The position numbers and the translations under genes are program-made. The notes beneath the pieces are model-generated. The model saw only the letters and a list, made by a program, of their open reading frames with translations. It did not search any database and was not told where the DNA came from. Below are positions 1 to 7,613 of a stretch of 64,000 bases of DNA, one piece after another. The DNA comes from Pseudoclavibacter sp. RFBB5 (GTDB lineage Bacteria; Actinomycetota; Actinomycetes; Actinomycetales; Microbacteriaceae), in contig NZ_PSTZ01000007.1 in the NCBI RefSeq assembly GCF_002931555.1, positions 930,001-994,000 on the forward strand, in the 5' to 3' direction. Position 1 is the stretch's first letter, and each line of letters opens with the position of its first letter.

Positions 1-104
1 GTGACCGTGCCGACGATGAGGCCGAAAAGCGCGTAGAGCAGCGCCCCGAGGATTCGCTCCCCGGTTCGCTGCTCTCCGGCAGGCTGTTCGATGACTTCCG
101 TCAT
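1..104 (-). CDS. Hypothetical small membrane protein (5' part only)
   Basis: Only the first 34 codons are in the window; the gene runs off the left edge. It starts with ATG at 104 on the minus strand, 45 bases after the typA stop codon, so it probably lies in the same transcript as typA. The visible N-terminus is a short acidic and polar stretch followed by the start of a hydrophobic segment (ALLYALFGLIVGTV), which suggests a small multi-pass membrane protein. A small DUF6113-like membrane protein often follows typA in Microbacteriaceae, from memory, but 34 residues cannot prove that assignment. Confidence 0.55.
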   Translation of the reverse strand, partial: MTEVIEQPAGEQRTGERILGALLYALFGLIVGTV

Positions 105-149
105 ACGACCTTAATCTTCACTGCGAACCGTGCGAGTTCGCACGTTCGA

Positions 150-2066
150 CTACTGCTTCTTGGCGCGCGACGTGGCACGTGCACGTGCGTTGCCGTCGAG
201 GAGCAGCTTGCGGATGCGGATCTTCTCGGGCGTGACCTCGACGCACTCGTCTTCGCGAGCGAACTCGAGGCACTCCTCGAGCGTGAGCTGGCGCGACGGG
301 GTCATCGACTCGAACGTGTCCGCGTTGGCGGAACGCATGTTCGTGAGCTTCTTCTCCTTGGTCACGTTGACGTCCATGTCGTCGGCGCGCGAGTTCTCGC
401 CGATGACCATGCCCTCGTAGACCTCTTCGGTCGGCTGCACGAAGAACGACATGCGCTCCTGCAGGGCGATCATCGCGAACGGCGTCGCCACTCCGGCGCG
501 GTCGGCGACGATCGAGCCCGACGTGCGGGTCGTGATCGGGCCGGCCCATGGCTCGTAGCCGTGCGAGATGGCGTTGGCGATACCGGTGCCGCGTGTGCTG
601 GTCATGAACTCGCTGCGGAAGCCGATGAGGCCACGCGACGGGATGACGAACTCCATGCGCACCCAGCCGGTGCCGTGGTTCGACATGGACTCCATGCGGC
701 CCTTGCGCGCGGCGAGGAGCTGCGTGATGGCACCGAGGTGCTCCTCTGGCGAGTCGATCGTGAGGTGCTCGTACGGCTCGTGCGTCTTGCCGTCGACGAT
801 CTTCGTGACGACCTGCGGCTTGCCGGCGGTCAGCTCGAAGCCTTCGCGACGCATGTTCTCGATGAGGACGGAGAGCGCGAGCTCGCCACGGCCCTGGACT
901 TCCCAGGCGTCCGGGCGGCCGATGTCGAGGACACGGATCGAGACGTTGCCGATGAGCTCGCGGTCGAGACGGTCCTTGACCATGCGCGAGGTGAGCTTGT
1001 GGCCCTTGACCTTGCCCATGATGGGCGAGGTGTTCGTGCCGATCGTCATCGAGATGGCCGGCTCGTCGACCGTGATGCCGGGGAGCGGGCGGATGTCCTC
1101 GGGGTCGGCGATCGTCTCGCCGATCATGATCTCGGGGATGCCGGCGACGGCGACGATGTCACCGGGGCCCGCGGAGTCGGTGGGGACGCGGTCGAGCGCC
1201 TTCGTCTCGAGCAGCTCCGTGATGCGCACGTTGTGCACCGAGCCGTCGTTCTTGACCCAGGCCACGTTCTGGCCCTTCTTGAGCGTGCCGTTGAAGACGC
1301 GCAGCAGAGCGAGACGCCCGAGGAACGGCGAGCTGTCCAGGTTCGTCACGTGCGCCTGCAGCGGCGCCTCCGGGTCGAAGGCGGGCGGCTGGATGTGCTT
1401 GAGGATCGTCTCGAAGAGGGGCTCGAGGTCGTCGTTGTCCGGCAGCTCGCCGTCAGCGGGCTGGTTGTGCGAAGCGGCACCGGCACGCCCGGAGGCGTAG
1501 AGGACGGGCAGGTCGAGCAGCGCGTCGATGTCGAGATCCGGTGCCTCGTCGGCCATGTCGGAGGCGAGGCCGAGAAGCAGGTCCTGGCTCTCGGCGACGA
1601 CCTCGTCGATGCGGGCATCGGGACGGTCGGTCTTGTTGACGCAGAGGATGACGGGCAGGTTCGCGGCGAGCGCCTTGCGGAGCACGAAGCGAGTCTGCGG
1701 GAGGGGACCCTCGGACGCGTCGACGAGCAGGACGACGCCGTCGACCATCGACAGGCCGCGCTCGACCTCACCGCCGAAGTCGGCGTGGCCGGGGGTGTCG
1801 ATCACGTTGATCGTGATCGGGCCATCCGTGGCGTGCTTCCCCTTGTACGAGATCGCCGTGTTCTTGGCGAGGATGGTGATGCCCTTTTCACGCTCGAGGT
1901 CGTTCGAGTCCATGACTCGGGCCTCGGTCGAGTTGCTGTCGTGCTCGCCAAACGAGCCCGTCTGCTTCAGCATGGCGTCGACGAGGGTCGTCTTGCCGTG
2001 GTCGACGTGCGCCACGATGGCGACGTTACGGAGTTCAGAACGGTGGGCGACAGGCACAGCAGTCAT
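150..2066 (-). CDS. typA: Ribosome-associated translational GTPase TypA/BipA
   Basis: This is a 638-residue protein of normal family length. TypA/BipA is an EF-G-like GTPase that binds the ribosome and helps 50S assembly and stress or low-temperature growth. The G1 motif AHVDHGKTT is near residues 19-27, the switch region REKGITI near 59-65, G3 DTPGHADF near 90-97 and G4 NKTD near 144-147. The C-terminal half carries the EF-G-like domains and the TypA-specific domain with the segment SRGLIGFRSEFMT. The start is the ATG at 2066. No strong Shine-Dalgarno precedes it; a TAGGAT -10-like hexamer lies about 35 bases upstream. It is transcribed away from the ABC importer and is followed by a small membrane-protein gene. 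Confidence 0.97.
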   Translation of the reverse strand: MTAVPVAHRSELRNVAIVAHVDHGKTTLVDAMLKQTGSFGEHDSNSTEARVMDSNDLEREKGITILAKNTAISYKGKHATDGPITINVIDTPGHADFGGEVERGLSMVDGVVLLVDASEGPLPQTRFVLRKALAANLPVILCVNKTDRPDARIDEVVAESQDLLLGLASDMADEAPDLDIDALLDLPVLYASGRAGAASHNQPADGELPDNDDLEPLFETILKHIQPPAFDPEAPLQAHVTNLDSSPFLGRLALLRVFNGTLKKGQNVAWVKNDGSVHNVRITELLETKALDRVPTDSAGPGDIVAVAGIPEIMIGETIADPEDIRPLPGITVDEPAISMTIGTNTSPIMGKVKGHKLTSRMVKDRLDRELIGNVSIRVLDIGRPDAWEVQGRGELALSVLIENMRREGFELTAGKPQVVTKIVDGKTHEPYEHLTIDSPEEHLGAITQLLAARKGRMESMSNHGTGWVRMEFVIPSRGLIGFRSEFMTSTRGTGIANAISHGYEPWAGPITTRTSGSIVADRAGVATPFAMIALQERMSFFVQPTEEVYEGMVIGENSRADDMDVNVTKEKKLTNMRSANADTFESMTPSRQLTLEECLEFAREDECVEVTPEKIRIRKLLLDGNARARATSRAKKQ

Positions 2067-2127
2067 TCAGGGGTGCTTTCATTTGAGAAAAGGGCAGTTC
2101 ATCCTACGTCACGGAGGGCACGCCTCC

Positions 2128-2159
2128 CGACCAGCGTGAGATGGGCCTCACGCTGGTCG
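2128..2159 (-). terminator. Hairpin terminator at the end of the ABC importer operon
   Basis: A perfect 13-base inverted repeat (2128-2140 pairs with 2147-2159, loop ATGGGC) lies just past the stop codon of the ABC ATPase at 2174. There is no T-run after the stem on the minus strand, as is common in high-GC actinobacteria. It also lies about 60 bases upstream of typA and could separate the two units. Confidence 0.6.
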
Positions 2160-2173
2160 AAGTTTCTACCGGG

Positions 2174-3967
2174 TCACTGCCCGGATTCGCGCTCCTCGGC
2201 TTCCGCCCGCAGCACGTTCTCCTGCTGCTCGCTCGGCGCGTCGGAGACCACGATGTCGTCGCCGAGCACCTCGTTCGTTACCGCAGCGGCCGTCGCCCGC
2301 TTGAGCGCGGCGCGCTCCTCGCGACGCATCGCCTGCTCGTCAGGGTCGGGAACCGGCACGGCAGCGACGAGGCGCTGCGTGTACGGATCCTGGGGTGCGC
2401 GCAGGATCTGGTCCGTCGGCCCCTGCTCCACGATCTTGCCGTGGTTCATGACGATCACGCGGTTGGCGAGCTGGTCCACGACGGCGAGGTCGTGGGTCAC
2501 GAAGAGCACCGCGAACTGCAGGCGCTGCTGGATCTCGACGAGCAGCTCCAGCACGCGCTTCTGCACCGAGACGTCCAGTGCCGACGTCGGCTCGTCGGCG
2601 ACGAGGAGCTTCGGCTCGAGCGCAAGGGCTCGAGCGATGCCGATGCGCTGACGCTGGCCGCCGGAGAGCTCGTTCGGGTAGCGGTTGCGGAAGGAACGGG
2701 GCAGCTCGACCTGGTCGAGCAGCTCGCCGACGCGGGCCTCGATCTCGGCCTTCGTGAGCTTCTTCTCGAGGATGAGCGGCTCGGCGATCGACTGCCCGAC
2801 GGGCCAGCGGGGGTTGAGCGACGAGCCCGGGTCCTGGAAGACGATGCCGATGTCGCGGCGCACCTTCGCGAGGTCCTGCCGGGAGACGCCGTTGAGCTCG
2901 ACGCCGTTGAGCTTCATGGAGCCAGCCGCGACCGGCAGCAGGCCGACGACCGCTCGCGCGACCGTGGTCTTGCCGGAGCCGGACTCGCCGACGACGCTGA
3001 CGATCTCGCCAGGGTAGATCTCGAACGTCGCGTCCTCGACCGCCTTGAACGCTGGGACGCGCCCCTGCTTCGGGTACTCGATGTCGGCGTTCTGCACGAC
3101 GAGAGCCGGCTCGCCCGTGAACTCGCGCGCGTCCAGCCCGCTCGCCTCCCCCGTGCCGAGGTGCGGCACGGCGTCGAGCAGCGTCTTCGTGTAGGCATGC
3201 TGCGGGTTCTTGAAGATCTCGCGCACCGTGCCGCGCTCGACGATCTCTCCACCCTTCATGACGATCACGTTGTCGGCGATGTCGGCGACGACGCCCATGT
3301 CGTGCGTGATGATGACGATGGCCGAGTTCAGGCGCTCGTGGAGTGAGCGCATGAGCTCCAGGATCTCGGCCTGGATCGTCACGTCGAGCGCTGTCGTCGG
3401 CTCATCCGCGATGAGGAGGTCGGGGTCGCAGCTCAGGGACTGCGCGATCATGGCGCGCTGGCGCTGGCCGCCGGAGAGCTGATGCGGGTACGAGTCGAAC
3501 GCCTTGGCCGGGTTCGGCATCTCCACGAGGCGAAGCAGCTCGAGCGCACGCTCGCGCGCATCGTTCGGCGTCATCGTCGGGTTGTGGATGCGCAGGGCCT
3601 CGGAGATCTGGAATCCGATCGTGAGCACGGGGTTGAGCGCGGTCATCGGCTCCTGGAAGATGACCGCGATGTCATTGCCACGCGCGCGACGAAGCGTCGA
3701 CTGCGGGGCGCCGATGAGCTCGGTGCCGTTGAGCTTCGCGCTCCCGGACGTGCGCCCGTTCTTCGGGAGCAGGTCAAGCAGCGTCATCGACGACACCGAC
3801 TTGCCGGAGCCGGACTCGCCCACGATGGCGAGCACCTCGCCCGGCCGGACCACGTAGTTGATGTCCTTCGCGGCGGGGACCCAGTCTCCGCCGACCCAGA
3901 ACTCGACGCTCAGGTCCTGCACCTCGAGGATGGGCGTCGTGTCGTCTTTGCGTGAAGTCGTGCTCAT
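2174..3967 (-). CDS. Peptide/nickel-type ABC transporter, fused double ATPase
   Basis: This 597-residue protein fuses the DppD-like and DppF-like ATPases of an oligopeptide-type importer. NBD1 has Walker A GESGSGKS near residue 52, signature LSGGQRQR near 164 and Walker [12 protein letters not shown]2 has Walker A GESGSGKT near 328, signature LSGGQRQR near 440 and Walker [16 protein letters not shown]. Both sites look fully competent. A charged tail of about 50 residues ends the protein. It powers import through the permeases at 4731-7486. A good Shine-Dalgarno (GGGAGG) precedes the ATG at 3967. It is separated from the permease genes by the opposite-strand PH-domain gene, so it is either reached by read-through or has its own promoter. 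The actual substrate cannot be read from sequence. Confidence 0.95.
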   Translation of the reverse strand: MSTTSRKDDTTPILEVQDLSVEFWVGGDWVPAAKDINYVVRPGEVLAIVGESGSGKSVSSMTLLDLLPKNGRTSGSAKLNGTELIGAPQSTLRRARGNDIAVIFQEPMTALNPVLTIGFQISEALRIHNPTMTPNDARERALELLRLVEMPNPAKAFDSYPHQLSGGQRQRAMIAQSLSCDPDLLIADEPTTALDVTIQAEILELMRSLHERLNSAIVIITHDMGVVADIADNVIVMKGGEIVERGTVREIFKNPQHAYTKTLLDAVPHLGTGEASGLDAREFTGEPALVVQNADIEYPKQGRVPAFKAVEDATFEIYPGEIVSVVGESGSGKTTVARAVVGLLPVAAGSMKLNGVELNGVSRQDLAKVRRDIGIVFQDPGSSLNPRWPVGQSIAEPLILEKKLTKAEIEARVGELLDQVELPRSFRNRYPNELSGGQRQRIGIARALALEPKLLVADEPTSALDVSVQKRVLELLVEIQQRLQFAVLFVTHDLAVVDQLANRVIVMNHGKIVEQGPTDQILRAPQDPYTQRLVAAVPVPDPDEQAMRREERAALKRATAAAVTNEVLGDDIVVSDAPSEQQENVLRAEAEERESGQ

Positions 3968-4019
3968 GAGCGTGCCTCCCGGTGGGCTGCGGTCGAAGTG
4001 CGTGGAGTCTGAGGTGCGA

Positions 4020-4040
4020 GCGGACCGACTGCCGGTCCGC
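4020..4040. other. Hairpin between the ABC ATPase and PH-domain genes
   Basis: GCGGACCG (4020-4027) and CGGTCCGC (4033-4040) form a perfect 8-base stem with a 5-base loop. It lies in the 113-base gap between the divergent starts at 3967 and 4081. It could attenuate read-through from the permease genes into the ATPase gene, or be an operator. No experiment or homology supports either role. Confidence 0.35.
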
Positions 4041-4068
4041 TCACCGCGGTGGGACGGGATTCGTCTGC

Positions 4069-4074
4069 GACACT
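4069..4074 (+). promoter_or_regulatory. Putative -10 of a leaderless promoter for the PH-domain gene
   Basis: GACACT lies exactly 6 bases before the GTG at 4081 and no Shine-Dalgarno is present. The same hexamer at the same distance precedes lipB. This spacing predicts transcription starting at the first base of the start codon. No convincing -35 is seen. Confidence 0.4.
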
Positions 4075-4080
4075 TGGCTC

Positions 4081-4686
4081 GTGTCCGAGCGAACAGTTCT
4101 CCGCCCCCGCATGGGTCTTGTCGTCTACGGCGTCATCACCGCCATGGCGCTGGTCGCCGTCATCTCCGTGGCGGTGACGCCCGGTGCCGGCCGCCACCTG
4201 CTCTCGGTGCTGCCGCTGCCCATCCTGGCGCTCGGCGTCGGGTGGATCACCCTCGTGAGCCCGAGCGTCGTCTTCACCGATGATGCGCTCGAGGTGAACA
4301 ACCCCCTCAAGAAGACGGTCGTGCCATACGGCCACATCGAGCTGGTCGAGACGACGCGCGGCTTCACCGTCACCACGCCGGAGGGCAAGGTCAGCGCGTG
4401 GGCCGCTCCCCCGCCCGACCGGCTCAGCGCTGAGCGAATGGACCCGCGCGACCCGCTCCTGTGGAAGGATCCTCGCCGACTCACCGACGAGTCGCAGAGC
4501 ATCCGCACGAGCGCCGCTCCCGGCACGTACTCGGGAGACGCGGCCGTGAACCTCACGCACCGCAGGGCCCAGCAGCAGCGTGAGGCCGGAGCCCCGCTCG
4601 CCCCGGTCGTGCGCACGCAGAACGTGGCGAACACGGTGGTGCTGATCACCACCCTGCTGGTCGTCGGCGCGCTCTTCGCGTTCTAG
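4081..4686 (+). CDS. PH-domain-type membrane protein
   Basis: This 201-residue protein has two transmembrane helices near residues 12-33 and 38-58, followed by a segment typical of bacterial PH-like (bPH/DUF2581-type) proteins with the core VFTDDALEVNN and an aromatic-poor beta-rich domain. A last hydrophobic helix (TVVLITTLLVVGALF) closes the C-terminus. Its function is unknown; PH-like membrane proteins often act in envelope homeostasis. I chose the GTG at 4081 over in-frame starts from 3982 because the upstream residues look non-coding and a -10-like GACACT sits 6 bases before it. It lies on the opposite strand inside the ABC importer gene cluster, so importer read-through would be antisense to it. 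Confidence 0.75.
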   Translation: MSERTVLRPRMGLVVYGVITAMALVAVISVAVTPGAGRHLLSVLPLPILALGVGWITLVSPSVVFTDDALEVNNPLKKTVVPYGHIELVETTRGFTVTTPEGKVSAWAAPPPDRLSAERMDPRDPLLWKDPRRLTDESQSIRTSAAPGTYSGDAAVNLTHRRAQQQREAGAPLAPVVRTQNVANTVVLITTLLVVGALFAF

Positions 4687-4730
4687 CCCCACAGGGGCCA
4701 GCGACCCGGCGCGCTCTGCGACGAGGACCG

Positions 4731-5870
4731 TCACGCATCCGCCTTGCTCAAGTCGCGGTCAGCCGCGTCGCCCTTGGTCGGACGGCCGTCGCGCGAGGTG
4801 AGCGTGCGCCACATGCGCGACCAGGTGCCGTTGCCCGGGATCTTGCGCTGACGCGGGTCGAAGGCGTCTCGCAGGCCGTCGCCGATGAAGTTGATGCACA
4901 GGGCGATCGCCACGATGAAGGCGCCGGGGAACCAGAACAGCCACGGACGGGTGGCGAACGCGCCCTGGTACTCCTGCACGATCTGGCCGAGCGACACGTC
5001 GGGCGGCTGGATGCCGAAGCCCAAGAACGAGAGGTTCGCCTCGAGGATGATGGCGGCGCTCATCAGCAGGGTCGTCGAGACGATCACCACGCCGAGAGCG
5101 TTCGGCAGGATGTGGCGGAAGATGATGCGCCGGCCGGAGGCGCCGGCGACGCGCGCAGCGTCCACGAACTCGCGCTCGCGAAGGGTGAGGAACTCGCCGC
5201 GAACCAGGCGGGCGAGGGACATCCAGCCGACGAGGCCGAGGACGACGGCGAGCGAGACGGCGCCGTAGGCCCGGAGCACCTCGTTCTGTCCAGCGAGCTG
5301 TCCGAGGACGGCCGCGAAGACGAGCGTCGGGATGACGAGGAAGAGGTCGGTGACGCGCATGAGCACGTTGTCGACCCAACCGCGGTAGTAGCCCGCGATG
5401 CCGCCGACGATGATGCCGATGACCGCTGCGAGGATGCCGTAGATGAACATGACCGTCAGCGACTGCTGCGTGCCGCGCATGACGCGGGCGAAGATGTCGC
5501 GGCCGATCTCGTCCTGACCGAACGGATGCGAGCCCCAGTCGAAGAGGCTCACGAAGGTCGGATTGCCGCCGTTCACGATCGGCGCGATGGAGTTCCAGTC
5601 GTAGGCCCACCAGCCCGAGACCTGGATCTGCGTGAACTTGCCCTCGGAGAAGTCCCACCACGGCACGACGATGCCGACGGACGTGAAGACGAGCAGCACG
5701 ATGACCAGGAGGACGGCGGTGGACACCATGGCACCCGTGTGGCGCACGAAGCGCCGCCACACGATCTGGCCCTGGCTGAGGCCGATGGTCTCACGTTGCT
5801 CGATGGTCAGCTCGTCGCCGGGGCCGTGAGGCTGCGGGGCGGTGATCTCGGTGAAGTTCGGAGTCGTCAT
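4731..5870 (-). CDS. Peptide-type ABC transporter permease (DppC/OppC family)
   Basis: This 379-residue inner-membrane permease is one half of the translocation channel of the importer encoded at 2174-9482. After a cytoplasmic N-terminal tail and a first helix near residues 50-72 there is a periplasmic loop holding the segment GSHPFGQDEIGRDIFAR, typical of DppC proteins. Five further helices follow. The EAA coupling motif (DAARVAGASGRRIIFRHILP) that docks the ATPase lies near residues 238-257. It starts with ATG at 5870, 14 bases after the DppB-like stop, so the two are cotranscribed. The C-terminal 50 residues are charged and polar. Confidence 0.93.
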   Translation of the reverse strand: MTTPNFTEITAPQPHGPGDELTIEQRETIGLSQGQIVWRRFVRHTGAMVSTAVLLVIVLLVFTSVGIVVPWWDFSEGKFTQIQVSGWWAYDWNSIAPIVNGGNPTFVSLFDWGSHPFGQDEIGRDIFARVMRGTQQSLTVMFIYGILAAVIGIIVGGIAGYYRGWVDNVLMRVTDLFLVIPTLVFAAVLGQLAGQNEVLRAYGAVSLAVVLGLVGWMSLARLVRGEFLTLREREFVDAARVAGASGRRIIFRHILPNALGVVIVSTTLLMSAAIILEANLSFLGFGIQPPDVSLGQIVQEYQGAFATRPWLFWFPGAFIVAIALCINFIGDGLRDAFDPRQRKIPGNGTWSRMWRTLTSRDGRPTKGDAADRDLSKADA

Positions 5871-5884
5871 AGCTCAGCCCTCTC

Positions 5885-7486
5885 TCAGCTCAGGCGGATT
5901 CGCGGGTCGAGAACGGAGTACAGGATGTCGGCGATCAGGTTGAAGATCACGGTGAGCGCCGCGGTCACGAGGATGTAGCCCATGAGCGGGTTCAGGTCGA
6001 CGTTGCGCAGCGACTCGGAGAAGATCGATCCCATCGCGCGCCAGCCGAAGATCTGCTCGGTGACGATCGCTCCCGAGATGATGGCGCCGACGTCGGCGGC
6101 CACGATCGTGGTGATCGGGATGAGCGAGTTGCGCAGCGCGTGGCGCATGACCACGGTGCGCTCGGGGAGGCCCTTCGCGCGTGCCGTGCGGACGTAGTCC
6201 TGGTTCATGATCTCGAGCAGGCTGGAGCGCGAGTAGCGGCTGTAGCTCGCGATGGAGATGACCATGATGGCGATCGTCGGCAGCAGGAGGTGCGTGAAGC
6301 CGTCCAGCATCTGCAGCCAGATCGACGGGTCGGAGCCGAGCTGCGGGCTGGATGCTCCGACGGTCGCGATCGGACGGCCGCCGGTCTGGTCGTAGTAGCC
6401 GGACCAGGTCTGCATGACGCGGTCGATGACGAGCAGCAGCGACACGACGAAGCCGACGATGGCGGCGTTGCTCGCCACGTTGCGCTTGTCGAGGCCTCCG
6501 AAGTACTTGCCGACGAACCAGGCGATGACCGTGAAGACCACGATGAGGGCGATGGGGAACCAGGCGCCGATCTCGTTGGTCATCGCGAACTGCAGCGGGT
6601 ACCAGAGCGCTCCCCCGACGACCGCGACGGCACCGGTGACGATGAGGTTGCGACGGTGCGAGAGGCCCACCGTGAGCGCGGCGGTCAGCAGCACCGTGGC
6701 GAGGCCGAGCACGATGATGAGCACCGTGCCGAGCCCGGGGTTGCGGAACCAGTCGAGCAGCTCCATCCCGAACAGGATCGCGATCGTGCCGACGGCACCA
6801 GCACCGAACACGGTGGCGCGCGTCTTTGCGGGCCCTCCGATGATCGACATGAAGATGAAGCCCATGATCACGCCGATGAGCACCAGCAGCGGTATCGGTA
6901 TCTCGGGGTCCTGCAGGAAGTCGTTGAAGCCGATGGCCATGTACTGCTTGAGCAGCACGGCCACGAAGAAGATCGGCAGCGAGTACGTGAGGAACGACAG
7001 GAACGTGACCGTGTAGTCGTAGCCGGAGTACTGGCGGAGGGCGGTCGTCACACCGACGGCGACGCCGATGACGACGGCGATGAGCGTCGCGGCCGTGACG
7101 AGCTGCAGGGTCTGGCCGACCGCCGAGGCGATGAGCGGGCCGACGTCCTGGTTGGCGATGTTCACGCCCATGGAGAAGTTGTTGCCGAGGAAGCCGAACA
7201 GGCCGTTCGGGTCGTCGAAGGTCGGGATGAAGAACCCGAGGATGCCGCCGAGCCACAGGAAGAAGCGGGCGGGGGCTGGCACATCCAGTTGCAGGAGCTC
7301 CACGCGCGCGGCGATGAGCTGCTCCTTGTTGGGAGCCGTGGACTCCAAGATGTCCGCGAGCGGGTCCTTCGAGATCGCGACGAGGTTGTACACGATGAAG
7401 AGCGCGCCCAGCAGGATGAAGATCGACACGAAGAGGCGTCGGAGGGTGAATCTCAGCACAGATGGGTCCTGTTCTGGAAGGGGCAT
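5885..7486 (-). CDS. Peptide-type ABC transporter permease (DppB/OppB family), oversized
   Basis: This 533-residue protein is the partner permease. Typical DppB proteins have about 310-340 residues. The N-terminal helix (residues 17-35), the second and third helices near 120-150 and 158-180, and the C-terminal EAA loop with YVRTARAKGLPERTVVMRHA (431-450) are in the expected order. The extra length sits between roughly residues 195 and 365 and contributes about five additional hydrophobic segments (near 199-216, 226-243, 252-275, 281-297, 310-325 and 341-355). The reading frame is intact and codon use is normal, so this is a real insertion and not a fusion artefact. It is followed 14 bases later by the DppC-like gene. 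Confidence 0.92.
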   Translation of the reverse strand: MPLPEQDPSVLRFTLRRLFVSIFILLGALFIVYNLVAISKDPLADILESTAPNKEQLIAARVELLQLDVPAPARFFLWLGGILGFFIPTFDDPNGLFGFLGNNFSMGVNIANQDVGPLIASAVGQTLQLVTAATLIAVVIGVAVGVTTALRQYSGYDYTVTFLSFLTYSLPIFFVAVLLKQYMAIGFNDFLQDPEIPIPLLVLIGVIMGFIFMSIIGGPAKTRATVFGAGAVGTIAILFGMELLDWFRNPGLGTVLIIVLGLATVLLTAALTVGLSHRRNLIVTGAVAVVGGALWYPLQFAMTNEIGAWFPIALIVVFTVIAWFVGKYFGGLDKRNVASNAAIVGFVVSLLLVIDRVMQTWSGYYDQTGGRPIATVGASSPQLGSDPSIWLQMLDGFTHLLLPTIAIMVISIASYSRYSRSSLLEIMNQDYVRTARAKGLPERTVVMRHALRNSLIPITTIVAADVGAIISGAIVTEQIFGWRAMGSIFSESLRNVDLNPLMGYILVTAALTVIFNLIADILYSVLDPRIRLS

Positions 7487-7567
7487 TCGGCCGGGGATGT
7501 GGCCGTGAACAGACGAGGCGGGAGTCCCGCAGTCGAGAAGACTACGGTACTCCCGCCGTCGCTAGAT

Positions 7568-7605
7568 CTGACCGCGCAGCGGTCAGCGCGTCGAGAGCTC
7601 GACGC
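7568..7605 (-). other. Tandem hairpins between binding-protein and permease genes
   Basis: Two stems occur in the 127-base gap after the binding-protein stop codon: CTGACCGC/GCGGTCAG (7568-7586) and GCGTCGAG/CTCGACGC (7588-7605). In importer operons such stems commonly lower expression of the permease genes relative to the binding protein by partial termination or 3'-end protection. That role is inferred here. Confidence 0.45.
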
Positions 7606-7613
7606 TGGTGTGA

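Noticed and set aside
561-2651. Long plus-strand reading frame of about 700 codons opposite typA and the ABC ATPase
   Set aside because: It is antisense to two certain genes and its amino-acid content (runs of Arg, Asp, Val, Gly, His) is that of GC-skew shadow frames; no family match.
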